A program made the position numbers and the translations under genes. A stretch of DNA of 64,000 bases from the NCBI GenBank assembly GCA_945878405.1, contig CAMCTJ010000006.1, positions 62,001 to 126,000 on the forward strand. The letters run 5' to 3'. This DNA comes from Bdellovibrio sp. ZAP7. Its GTDB lineage: Bacteria > Bdellovibrionota > FAC87 > UBA2466. Every line of letters starts with the position of its first letter. The first letter of the stretch is position 1. Below, in pieces: positions 55,664-63,830 of the stretch. Under the pieces are notes generated by a model. It was given only the letters and a program-made list of their open reading frames with translations. It did no database searches and had not been told where the DNA came from.

Positions 55664-56503
55664 TCAGCGGCGGGGGAGAGAAAAAGTCTCGGTCCATCCA
55701 AAATGATCAGACAGATTGACAAGTTTTCCTTGCGCTTCAATGGGCTCGCGCATCGCTAATCGCCCATCGACCGAATCAAAGTGGCTCGATGCAAAAATAT
55801 GATCGACTCTGTCTTGATCCTTTTCTTGAAACGAATTCTCAGAGCTCAGCGTGGTTTCCTTTTCTGATTCTTTGCTTACGATAAAATCGGAAAAGTGTTG
55901 ATTCTTTTCAGACCAGAGTTCTTGATTCTGTGAGCCAAAATTCCAGTCCCCTCCAATAATGACGGGCCTCTCTCCGGCGAGTTTCTTGATCCATTTTGCA
56001 AATTTTTTAAACTGGCTTCGACGGGTGCTCTGATACTTATCCAACTCCCCTTCGGCGTAATAGGAAACCAAGTGAGTATTCGCAAGGACGATAGTTCCTG
56101 CTTCTAGATGAATCATCTCCACAAAGTTCGCTGATTTACGAACTAAGGCTTCCCCTTCCTCAGCTACTCCAGGAGCAATCGGGATTCGGGGATAAGTCAG
56201 CCGTTTTGCATTTTTGAGGCGGTGTTTTGAAAGAAACATGAGTCCTGAATCTATCAACTTGAGATTTGCATTCAAATCAACACTCTCTCGATACCCACAC
56301 TGAGAAAGCGTTCTTCGATCTTCTTTGAGCCAGACTTCTTGAAGCATGACTGCGTCCCAGCCTTCAGGATTGGCTGCTGCCCGTTTGAGCTCTTCGCAGA
56401 TTCCTTGGACCCGCTCTTTTTTGAGAAGAGTTAATTTACCAGGAAGCCCCCAAATATTGAGAGTCAAAATCGAAATGATTACAAACCCGGCACTAGTCAT
56501 CAT
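55664..56503 (-). CDS. Endonuclease/exonuclease/phosphatase-family protein
   Basis: Metal-dependent phosphodiesterase-fold protein of 279 residues from ATG 56503. The EEP blocks TLNIWGLPG, MLQEVWL, GGDWNFGSQ, DQDRVDHIFAS and LSDHFGWTE are all present. The hydrophobic first 20 residues (MTSAGFVIISILTLNIWGL) may form a signal or anchor, so a periplasmic or secreted role (nuclease or sphingomyelinase-like) is possible. It overlaps the cytochrome b561 3' end by about 11 bases. Confidence 0.9.
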   Translation of the reverse strand: MMTSAGFVIISILTLNIWGLPGKLTLLKKERVQGICEELKRAAANPEGWDAVMLQEVWLKEDRRTLSQCGYRESVDLNANLKLIDSGLMFLSKHRLKNAKRLTYPRIPIAPGVAEEGEALVRKSANFVEMIHLEAGTIVLANTHLVSYYAEGELDKYQSTRRSQFKKFAKWIKKLAGERPVIIGGDWNFGSQNQELWSEKNQHFSDFIVSKESEKETTLSSENSFQEKDQDRVDHIFASSHFDSVDGRLAMREPIEAQGKLVNLSDHFGWTETFSLPRR

Positions 56504-57191
56504 GGGTCTTATTTTCTCCCAAAGTAAGAACAGTCCCAACGAACTTTAGAGTTCTCGATTGAAAATCGTAATTCCTAACGAGATTAATCCCAAAAGCAAT
56601 CACCAGTCCCAAAAAGAGAAGGGCTACTCCTCCCCTCTGGCTTCCAATTTCCTCCCCAGCTGAAACATCGGCTTTTTTTCCATCCACCATGCTGAGACCT
56701 ATCCATTCACGATACCGCACCGTATGCACAACAATCCCAGCTACGTGGACCAAAGCAACAACCATAAATGCATTTGCAGAAATCTCATGAAAGTCTTCAA
56801 AATTCTCTTTGGCTGTACCCGAAGTCATCAGATATCCGGTCAGTGATGAAATCATCGCGAAGGCCATCATACAGAGAGCAGCCCAACTGGAAGCAGGATT
56901 GTGACCCGCCCATTTTCTTTTTTCTCCTCGAAGAATCCCGATGAAATAACTGATAAGATCTCGCGGGTTTAAACTGAAATCTGAAAGTCTTGCATGCTTG
57001 GTTCCTAGAACTCCCCAAATCAAACGCAAGACAACGGCAAACCCCAAAGTTAAGCCAACCAGCATGTGGTAGGTATAGACAAGGGAATCTGAATCAATTG
57101 TCTTCGCAATAAGAAACGCAGTGATGAAAAGTCCCGAAAAAAGCCAATGAAAAATGCGGGTCGGTAAATCGAAAACAAGCTTTCGAATCAT
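56493..57191 (-). CDS. Cytochrome b561-type membrane protein
   Basis: Four-span di-haem-type cytochrome b561. FDLPTRIFHWLFSGLF, YTYHMLVGLTLGFAVVLRLIWGVLGTKHA, FHEISANAFMVVALVHVAGIVVHTVRYRE contain the haem histidines. A fifth hydrophobic segment near the C-terminus extends it beyond the core. Length 232. Together with a PepSY protein (58165) this is a familiar electron-transfer pairing, though the two are on opposite strands with the protease between. Confidence 0.9.
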   Translation of the reverse strand: MIRKLVFDLPTRIFHWLFSGLFITAFLIAKTIDSDSLVYTYHMLVGLTLGFAVVLRLIWGVLGTKHARLSDFSLNPRDLISYFIGILRGEKRKWAGHNPASSWAALCMMAFAMISSLTGYLMTSGTAKENFEDFHEISANAFMVVALVHVAGIVVHTVRYREWIGLSMVDGKKADVSAGEEIGSQRGGVALLFLGLVIAFGINLVRNYDFQSRTLKFVGTVLTLGENKTHDD

Positions 57192-57193
57192 CG

Positions 57194-58105
57194 TTACAGC
57201 TGCCCTTTGAGAAACTCAGTTACTTTTGATCCCGCGGCATAACTCGCGTCTTTACTGAAATCATGAGGTAGCGGTGGAGAGGCAGCAATCTTTTTTCCGG
57301 TTCCGGATAAAACCCCTAAAAGGCAGAGCTCATTTGACTCTCCCCTCATGAATCCTGCCCCTCCCGAATCGCCTTGAGTGATCGCCGCTTTTGTATCCTG
57401 AGTACTGCCGCTGAAACTCACCCCTTCGCCGATGATGGTATCGATAAAGTCCCCGTGTGCTGAAATCCCCAGCCCAGGAGCTAGTCCGCCAGACATCAAT
57501 TTTCCCATCCAAGAACTCGCCATGAAAAGTTTGTCTCCTTTCTGTGGCTGTTTGGGGCACAAGGCAACCTTGGTTGCTTGGGAACAAAACTTCTTATCTT
57601 TGATTTTTAACACTGCAACATCAAAAGGCTTCTCCGCTTGATCCTGATTTTCCCCCTTTGCTTTTTCGTGAGCTGCTGCATAGGTGGGGTGCGGAGTCAC
57701 TTCCATGGTCACCTCCCCATACCCCGTTTTTACCCTTGCACTCTTCCCAAAAGAAGGCTCCACACAATGGGCAGCCGTTACAGCAGTACAGTTTTCCTCC
57801 CCATTTTTTTGTTTCTGTTTATCGCTCGGCCGTTTCAATACGGTCGCCGCACATCGATGTGTTTCTCCCGATTTCTCGCCCGGGAAGCCAATGTCAAAAC
57901 TGGGATTCTCACTTTTACCTCCTTCCAGAGATTCATAGGATTTAAAATACCTATCTCCCTTTTTCTCGCGAGGATCCTCAACACCGGTTGCCTCTTCTCT
58001 GGATCCATTTTTTTCTGGAGCGCCATGATCCCCCTCGTCACATACTCCAAAGGGAGCTGAGATCAAAAGACCGATAAAGCAAAACGCGAGAATTTTCATT
58101 TTCAT
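57194..58105 (-). CDS. Secreted trypsin-like serine protease
   Basis: Chymotrypsin-fold protease with a signal peptide (KILAFCFIGLLISAPFGVC). The catalytic triad reads H in CTAVTAAHC, D in PFDVAVLKI and S in QGDSGGAGF. Residues 25-60 form a charged Glu/Gly/Lys-rich pro-segment. AAGGA precedes the start codon. 303 residues. Two bases separate it from the cytochrome b561 gene, which it probably shares a transcript with. Confidence 0.92.
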   Translation of the reverse strand: MKMKILAFCFIGLLISAPFGVCDEGDHGAPEKNGSREEATGVEDPREKKGDRYFKSYESLEGGKSENPSFDIGFPGEKSGETHRCAATVLKRPSDKQKQKNGEENCTAVTAAHCVEPSFGKSARVKTGYGEVTMEVTPHPTYAAAHEKAKGENQDQAEKPFDVAVLKIKDKKFCSQATKVALCPKQPQKGDKLFMASSWMGKLMSGGLAPGLGISAHGDFIDTIIGEGVSFSGSTQDTKAAITQGDSGGAGFMRGESNELCLLGVLSGTGKKIAASPPLPHDFSKDASYAAGSKVTEFLKGQL

Positions 58106-58164
58106 TTTTATTTCCTTTTGGGAATATCATATCTGGAATAGCAGACTAAGAAAAAGGAGTTGTT

Positions 58165-58422
58165 ATGCACAAAGCGTTACTCATAGCCCTGGCACTCGGT
58201 TTAGGAATCACCGCCCACGCAAAAAAGAACTGTACAGATGAGCCAAAAGACAAGTGGATGTCTGAATCTGACTTTAAGAAAAAATTAGAAGCCGAAGGAT
58301 ATACCATAAAGAAATTCAAACAACCGGGAACATGCTACGAAATTTACGGAACGAACAAGGAAGGACAAAAAGTAGAAATCTACTTCAATCCGGTCGACGG
58401 AAGCATCGTCAAAGCTCACTAA
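58165..58422 (+). CDS. Exported PepSY-like protein
   Basis: An 85-residue periplasmic protein with a signal peptide (HKALLIALALGLGITAHA) and one PepSY domain (WMSESDFKKKLEAEGYTIKKFKQPGTCYEIYG, VEIYFNPVDGSIVKAH). AAGGAG precedes the ATG. It is divergent from the protease/cytochrome b561 set and probably functions with it, by analogy with other PepSY/cytochrome b pairs. Its stop shares bases with the convergent antiporter (CTAA). Confidence 0.9.
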   Translation: MHKALLIALALGLGITAHAKKNCTDEPKDKWMSESDFKKKLEAEGYTIKKFKQPGTCYEIYGTNKEGQKVEIYFNPVDGSIVKAH

Positions 58423-60107
58423 AGGAGCGCTTCGATATCTGAGGCTGGGATCTCGTAAAACCCTAAAACTTTTCGGGTAATTTGTTTCGCGGTTTCAGCT
58501 TCAGCAATCACTCTCTCAACTCCTTCTAAATTGAGGCATCGCGCTTCATCCATAAAGTATTGCAAACGAACCACCAGTCGAATGTCGGGTCGTATTTTTC
58601 GAACTGAAGCTACAATTTTATTGATCCACACAGCATCGTTAATCGTCACCACCACTGCTCGAGCCGTTTCTATTCCACACTTTTCTAAGATTTCTTGTTT
58701 GCCCCCATCTCCAAAATGCAAAGGCTCATTGGGGTTCTGCTGCAAGGCTGAGGCATTGCTCTCAATTGCTTGATACGGTATTCCCAAAACTCTCAGTGCC
58801 GCCGCAAGGTTTTTTCCGTTGTTTCCAAAGCCGATAATGATGACATGATCTTTTATGCTGCTCTCATGCCGATTCATGGTTTGAATATGAGCGCTGTGTT
58901 TATCACGAAAGGATCTCTCAATCAGTTTTCCCACCAGATCCGTTTTAATCAACTGAGGAGCCAAGAGCGGTGTCGCATGCACAATGAGAGGCGATATAAC
59001 AAGACTCAACACAATCACCGACAAGAGAAACTGGTACTCTGTTGGCTGAATAACCCCTGCTCGATGCGCACTATCCGCTAGGATAAATGAAAACTCTCCC
59101 ACTTGAGAAAGCATTAACCCTGCTATGAGACTAGCTCTTTGCATGACTCCCAAAAGATTTCCTGCTATGGAGTTGAGAACCGTTTTTCCAAACAGAATCG
59201 CAAGCGTTGCCCCGATAATGGAAAACGGATGTGAAAGGAAAAACTGAACATCGAGCAGCATTCCCACTGAGACAAAGAAAATCGCCACCAGAGGATCGCG
59301 CCAAGCGACCATGTCAGCTGTTGCTTGATGTCCATAAGGGCTTTCAGAAATTAAAAGCCCCGCAATAAAGGCCCCCAACGCTAAAGACAATCCTACCTGT
59401 TGTGCAGCCCATGCTGAAAAAATAATGAGTAGAGCTACTGCAATAATAAACAGTTCTCGCCCTCCTGAACGGGCTATCAATCGAAACAGTGCGGGAATGA
59501 AATAGCGAGCAGCAATGACAATAACCCCCAAAATTCCTGCTGCTTTAACTAAAAGCTCTAACCAACTTTTGGTCTCAACCGGAGTCGTGGAGTGCGAAGC
59601 CAAAAATGGGACCAAAAGCATCAGAGGAACCACTAACAAATCTTGAAAAATTAAAATACCAACGGCCAAGTTCCCGTGGGGACTCGCAATTTCACGGCGT
59701 TGATGGAGCGCTTTTAAAACAATGGCAGTCGAACTCAAAGCCATCATGCAGCCCATGAGAAAAGATTCTCGGCTGTCATGTCCCAGGGCCATTAGGATTC
59801 CCATAGACACGCCTGTCACCAGTAAAAACTGAAGTGTTCCCCCACCAATCAGTACACGCTTCATTTGGAGTAGGCTTTTAATGGAAAATTCGACCCCGAT
59901 ACTAAACAGCAAAAAGACCAACCCAAGCTCAGCAATTTGGTGAATCGTTTCCGTATCTGAAATAAGTCGAAACCCGTACGGACCAACAATGACGCCACTG
60001 ATGATGAATCCGACGATGGTGGGGAGTTTTAACAGTCTAAAGAAAATAGCTACGCCCGTAGCGACAGCAAAAATGATGAGAAATTCGCGAAGAAAGCTTT
60101 CAAGCAT
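58419..60107 (-). CDS. Kef-type monovalent cation:proton antiporter
   Basis: CPA2-family potassium/proton exchanger of the inner membrane. About twelve spans cover residues 1-390 (starting LRLLKLPTIVGFIISGVIVGPYG), followed by a TrkA-N/RCK domain (HVIIIGFGNNGKNLAAALRVLGIPYQAIES) with a Rossmann NAD(H)-binding motif. No C-terminal TrkA-C is visible. Length 562 is close to YbaL/KefB. Confidence 0.94.
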   Translation of the reverse strand: MLESFLREFLIIFAVATGVAIFFRLLKLPTIVGFIISGVIVGPYGFRLISDTETIHQIAELGLVFLLFSIGVEFSIKSLLQMKRVLIGGGTLQFLLVTGVSMGILMALGHDSRESFLMGCMMALSSTAIVLKALHQRREIASPHGNLAVGILIFQDLLVVPLMLLVPFLASHSTTPVETKSWLELLVKAAGILGVIVIAARYFIPALFRLIARSGGRELFIIAVALLIIFSAWAAQQVGLSLALGAFIAGLLISESPYGHQATADMVAWRDPLVAIFFVSVGMLLDVQFFLSHPFSIIGATLAILFGKTVLNSIAGNLLGVMQRASLIAGLMLSQVGEFSFILADSAHRAGVIQPTEYQFLLSVIVLSLVISPLIVHATPLLAPQLIKTDLVGKLIERSFRDKHSAHIQTMNRHESSIKDHVIIIGFGNNGKNLAAALRVLGIPYQAIESNASALQQNPNEPLHFGDGGKQEILEKCGIETARAVVVTINDAVWINKIVASVRKIRPDIRLVVRLQYFMDEARCLNLEGVERVIAEAETAKQITRKVLGFYEIPASDIEALL

Positions 60108-60177
60108 GTCCCATCATACCTTGTCTAACGGCCGCTGCCGTACTAAATTTAATTCAAATATTTTAAGGGGGGGTCCA

Positions 60178-60708
60178 TTGGCAAAATTCTGGATGATTCT
60201 GTTTTTAGCTTCCGTTAGTTTCGGTACAGATGTTTTATCCATCGGAATTCGAACTAGTTTTCGGTATGAAGATCTGAAACACCAATGCACTTTACCGCCA
60301 GTTGCAGTTAATTTTATTCTCGCTGCAGAGCTAAAAGACGGTCAGATCACCAAAATGGAACTAAGAAAGACCCAGATGAAAGGTTATTCTAAAGTCCTCG
60401 AACTCTCTCCTGAGGAAATTTCTCAAATCCAAATGCAAAAAGCCGATTCTCACCTCTGGCTTAAGAATTGGCAGGTTTCAGGACGAGTTTTGGAAATGTT
60501 GTTCTACGGCGGCACGGATCAGGGATTGGATACGTGTTATCCCCCAGAGTCTTTAACGAGTATCGAGCCTTCGTTGTTTACGTTTACTTTTCCCTCGGAA
60601 CAAACTGAGAAGCTTTACTCAGATTCCAATGAAGCCCACTTTGAAGGAACTACGAAGAGTGGAAATGCCTATCGAATAGATCTCTTACTCGTACAGGACA
60701 GAATTTAA
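60178..60708 (+). CDS. Exported protein of unknown function
   Basis: From TTG 60178, behind a strong AAGGGGGGG sequence, the 176-residue product has a signal peptide (AKFWMILFLASVSFGTD). The mature part is strand-rich with two cysteines. A longer in-frame start at 59989 lies inside the antiporter gene. I do not recognise it. The left end of the inserted element begins 2 bases after its stop codon. Confidence 0.7.
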   Translation: MAKFWMILFLASVSFGTDVLSIGIRTSFRYEDLKHQCTLPPVAVNFILAAELKDGQITKMELRKTQMKGYSKVLELSPEEISQIQMQKADSHLWLKNWQVSGRVLEMLFYGGTDQGLDTCYPPESLTSIEPSLFTFTFPSEQTEKLYSDSNEAHFEGTTKSGNAYRIDLLLVQDRI

Positions 60709-60710
60709 GA

Positions 60711-60770
60711 TACCTGATCCCTTTTAATGTGCTTAGGACGGGAAGTGGGGAGAGGAAAAGGGAAGGATAA
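60711..60770 (+). repeat. Left terminal inverted repeat of the element
   Basis: Reads TACCTGATCCCTTT at its outer end. Against the reverse complement of the right end it has five substitutions and one single-base gap over about 61 positions. The purine-rich inner half includes GGGAAGTGGGGAGAGGAAAA, identical in both. Confidence 0.9.
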
Positions 60771-61719
60771 TGCGGCCCTAGAGCACTTGAGAGGCCAATA
60801 CTTTTTAGTTACTAGCTTTTTTGTGACAAAAGCAAAGGCCCATTGCCCCAATTCTTCTTGCAAAAACCACCTTACTCCGAAACAGCGGTTTTACATCAAA
60901 AGAGGGTATTTCATCACCCAATGGAACCGCGGGCGAGTTCCCCGCTACCAGTGTCTTGATTGTAAAAAAAGTTTTAGTAGCCACACGTTCTACCGCACCT
61001 ACCGACAGAAGAAACCTTATCTAAACGACACGATTTATAGGTTCTACACTTCAGCCACCACTCAAAGACGCCTTGCAAAGATTCTGGGAGTAAACTTAAA
61101 GACAGTGGTTAGAAAGTTTCTCTTTCTTGCCCACAACGCAGAAGCTATGCACCTAGAAAAACTCGGCAAAAAAGAATTCGATGTGGCTCATTGCCAATTT
61201 GACGAGATGCTGACCTTTGAGCATACCCGCTTAAAGCCCATCTCCATTGCACTGGCTGTGCAAAAGCAGGATTCAAAACTCATTTCCATACAAGTGGCGC
61301 AGAGTCACTACCAGGGTATTCTCTCCTCTGTGGCAATCCGAAAATATGGGCCAAGAGAAGACCAAAGCCATGCTGCCAGAAGTAGGGTACTAACAACACT
61401 CCAATCCCAAATCAAAGGCAGTTGCACTCTGGTGACTGACGCAAAGTTAGTCTACCGAACAGAGGTCGCAAGCCATGTTCCAGAAGCAACGCTTGTACAA
61501 ATCAAAAATAGAGGCAGTAGATTACAGAGGCTTCTGGGTGCCAAGAGAAGAAACATCAAAGACCCGATGTTTGAACTTAATCTCGTGGCTGCAAAAATCC
61601 GACATGATTTATCTCGCATGGCGAGAAAAGTGTGGGTGACGACCAAGTGCCAAGACAGGCTTCACAAACACTTGATGTTATTTCTCGCTTCTCAAAATGG
61701 ATATTCGATTGCAGATTAA
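60727..61719 (+). CDS. DDE-type transposase with N-terminal zinc ribbon
   Basis: A 330-residue transposase. Zinc-binding CPNSSCKNH and YQCLDCKKSF pairs form an N-terminal ribbon, then a helix-turn-helix-like AKILGVNLKTVVRKF. QFDEMLTFEHTRLKP and LVTDAKLVY give two candidate catalytic aspartates, and DPMFELNLVAAKIRHDL carries a possible glutamate, so a DDE fold related to the IS1/IS1595 group is likely but not proven. ATG 60727 lies inside the left repeat; an alternative GTG at 60823 lies beyond it. Confidence 0.8.
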   Translation: MCLGREVGRGKGKDNAALEHLRGQYFLVTSFFVTKAKAHCPNSSCKNHLTPKQRFYIKRGYFITQWNRGRVPRYQCLDCKKSFSSHTFYRTYRQKKPYLNDTIYRFYTSATTQRRLAKILGVNLKTVVRKFLFLAHNAEAMHLEKLGKKEFDVAHCQFDEMLTFEHTRLKPISIALAVQKQDSKLISIQVAQSHYQGILSSVAIRKYGPREDQSHAARSRVLTTLQSQIKGSCTLVTDAKLVYRTEVASHVPEATLVQIKNRGSRLQRLLGAKRRNIKDPMFELNLVAAKIRHDLSRMARKVWVTTKCQDRLHKHLMLFLASQNGYSIAD

Positions 61720-61798
61720 GTTCGCTGTAAACTTAGGAAAAACGGCCGCTTTTTAAAAAAGACGGTACAAACTGATTAGAGAGCTGAAAAAAGGGAAT

Positions 61799-61858
61799 CA
61801 TCTTTCCCTTTTTCCTCTCCCCACTTCCCGGCCTAAGCACACTCAAAGGGATCAGGTA
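61799..61858 (-). repeat. Right terminal inverted repeat of the element
   Basis: Reverse complement of the left end except for the differences noted there. Outer end on the minus strand reads TACCTGATCCCTTT. Confidence 0.9.
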
Positions 61859-61901
61859 TAAATTGACACTTTTAGGCTAACCCAACCACTGTCGAATCCC
61901 C

Positions 61902-61907
61902 TATAAT
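61902..61907 (+). promoter_or_regulatory. Candidate -10 element of the patatin-like gene
   Basis: A perfect TATAAT lies 42 bases before the GTG start. A TTGACA at 61863-61868 is too far upstream to pair with it, and no -35 is correctly spaced. Confidence 0.3.
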
Positions 61908-61949
61908 AAGGATCACCTTTCCTCAGGTTTTTTCCAAGGAGCTCAATCC

Positions 61950-63824
61950 GTGAAGATCTTTCGTTTACAGTTATTTTTCTTTCTTATTACGTCGGTGATT
62001 TTAGTTTGTGCAGGAGCTTGCCAAACGCTCATAGGAAATCGTTCGCTTTCAGGGGGGCGGCCAAATCCACTCCGGACCGATTTTCTCAATCAGGCCGATA
62101 AACTCGTCTCAAAATCTGACAGCGCTTTTTTCTCACCCGATAAGCCCAAGCTGTGTGCAGCTCTGAGAGGGAACGGTGATAAGGTTTTAGCACATATTGC
62201 TTCGATGGCAGGGATTGTTGAGCGGTATGGAGTTATCGATGGAGTTGCAGGCTCGAGCTCTTCAGCCATCTCATTATTTCTCTATGAAAGCGCTCTCATG
62301 AATCCCTCAATTTGGAATTGTGGCGGCGCTCCTTGCGATGAACAAACCGTTCGGGCCCGTTTATCTTTTCAGCTTAAAGCAGGTGAGGTCGTCGTTAAGG
62401 GCTTTTTGAACAGCCCCATGATAAAACAGGCACTAGACACGCAGAACCCCAGCAATTCGGCTGAAGCAAAACAAGGTGAAGACTTCCTGAAATATGGGTT
62501 CCACCCCAAAACACGAGGGCTTTTTAAACGCCTTAAAAAACGCATCATCCATCGATTTGCTTGGCGGATTATGTCCGAAAAGTTTTATCAATTTACCGCA
62601 ATGTCTGGAGCCGATTTTGTAAATCGGGAGCTTCTTGGAGAAGTTGAAGATTTTCTCATTGATCTACCGGCCCAAAAGCGGTGGGAAATGATGAGAGCGC
62701 TGAATGCTCTCGATTTCAATAACAGTGACATATCGATTCTGTTCAGAGAAGGCGTTATTGATTTTCCACGACTGTTTCGAAAAGTAGGAATCGTAGCCGA
62801 CTTCTTTGCAGGACGTGGAAAGGCGTATCCGAAAGCTCAAATGGCCCAGATATTGGGTAGTAAATGTGTCACTGAGGCCTTTGGAAAAAGTTGGTCGGAG
62901 TTTATTGCAAGTTCTGTGGGAAAAAGCTGTGAAAACACAATTGGAACTGTGATGAGAAACTATTTCAACGTCTACCGAAATTCTGCTCCGATTGCGAATA
63001 CCCGTTTGAATGATCCTATTGGTGGCGCTTTGAAATCCATTGTACCCGTTTCCGTGATTGTCCAGGGGGGAGTGGAAAAAGTACAAAAAGCCTATCGAGA
63101 ATATAAACTTCTTTATGAAACTAATCTTCCCGATCCCGCTCCTGGACATTTCGAAGCTGCTTACAAAGCTTGGACCGATCGAACGGCGAGAATTAAATTC
63201 GATTTAGATTTTGAAAATGAAATTCTTTATGGTTATTGGGGGCGGTACTCAGACCTAAAAAATATTGTGAACTCGTGGACGCCAACAGATGAGATTAAAT
63301 CCCAAAAGTTTACTCCCTTAGGAGTCATGGCGTGGCGAGACGTGCTTTTAGCCTCGCCTGTTGAGCCAGGGCTTTCTAAGATCAATCCTCTCAAAGACAC
63401 TCCGGATCATCGAGCTGCCGGAGTATCAGGTTATATGGCTGGAGGTTGGGTAGATTTGCATCCGACTCAAGTTTCTCGATTGATGGGTTGTGAAAAAGTG
63501 ATTTTTGTTACGCGGGAGTGGCCGGAAGATAATGAATTTGCAGAGGGCCTAGTAAAATTCTTTAAAATCCCCGAGGAAAAAAGAAAAACTATTTATGACA
63601 TCAACGATCCTAATAGTTCTTTTAATCAGTCCCTTCGTGAAGCAGATGCTATTTGGTGTACCAATTGGGGCCAGTTTAAGATGTTTGATTTACAACCGAT
63701 GACCACTCAATCTTTTCATTCACCGGTTTTTTCTCGAGCTGGGGATGACCCACTTTTCAGTAGAGCCAACCCCATTCTCCAATCCTATAAACCCGGCTGT
63801 ATGCCGATTGAACGGAAATCGTAG
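61950..63824 (+). CDS. Patatin-like lipoprotein with altered active-site motifs
   Basis: A 624-residue protein (GTG start behind AAGGAG) with a signal peptide and possible lipobox ending (LVCAGAC). The segment ALRGNGDKVLAHIASMAG, GVIDGVAGSSSSAISLFLYES, and later YMAGGWVDLHPTQVSRLMGCEKVIFVT line up by eye with the three patatin phospholipase blocks: oxyanion GGGxxG, nucleophile GxSxG and the DGG/A aspartate. Here they read RGNGDK, GSSSS and AGG, so the nucleophile Ser may remain but the loop Asp and the oxyanion glycines differ. The middle 300 residues are helical. It could be a diverged or inactive phospholipase. Confidence 0.75.
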   Translation: MKIFRLQLFFFLITSVILVCAGACQTLIGNRSLSGGRPNPLRTDFLNQADKLVSKSDSAFFSPDKPKLCAALRGNGDKVLAHIASMAGIVERYGVIDGVAGSSSSAISLFLYESALMNPSIWNCGGAPCDEQTVRARLSFQLKAGEVVVKGFLNSPMIKQALDTQNPSNSAEAKQGEDFLKYGFHPKTRGLFKRLKKRIIHRFAWRIMSEKFYQFTAMSGADFVNRELLGEVEDFLIDLPAQKRWEMMRALNALDFNNSDISILFREGVIDFPRLFRKVGIVADFFAGRGKAYPKAQMAQILGSKCVTEAFGKSWSEFIASSVGKSCENTIGTVMRNYFNVYRNSAPIANTRLNDPIGGALKSIVPVSVIVQGGVEKVQKAYREYKLLYETNLPDPAPGHFEAAYKAWTDRTARIKFDLDFENEILYGYWGRYSDLKNIVNSWTPTDEIKSQKFTPLGVMAWRDVLLASPVEPGLSKINPLKDTPDHRAAGVSGYMAGGWVDLHPTQVSRLMGCEKVIFVTREWPEDNEFAEGLVKFFKIPEEKRKTIYDINDPNSSFNQSLREADAIWCTNWGQFKMFDLQPMTTQSFHSPVFSRAGDDPLFSRANPILQSYKPGCMPIERKS

Positions 63825-63830
63825 TTTCTG

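Larger units (their letters stand above)
60711..61858 (+). mobile_element. Insertion-sequence-like element with about 60 bp inverted ends
   Basis: A self-contained 1148-base unit bounded by near-identical inverted repeats (60711-60770 and 61799-61858) and carrying one transposase gene. No exact target duplication is seen: the left flank reads AATTTAAGA, the right TAAATTGAC. The ends start with TACCTGATCCC. It lies in the gap between two genes and disrupts neither. Confidence 0.85.

Noticed and set aside
57638-58060. Plus-strand open frames antisense to the serine protease
   Set aside because: The protease on the other strand has a full catalytic triad and signal peptide, so these are shadows.
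60700-61870. Exact target-site duplication flanking the inserted element
   Set aside because: The flanks AATTTAAGA and TAAATTGAC share short similarities but no exact duplicate of 4 bases or more in the expected positions.
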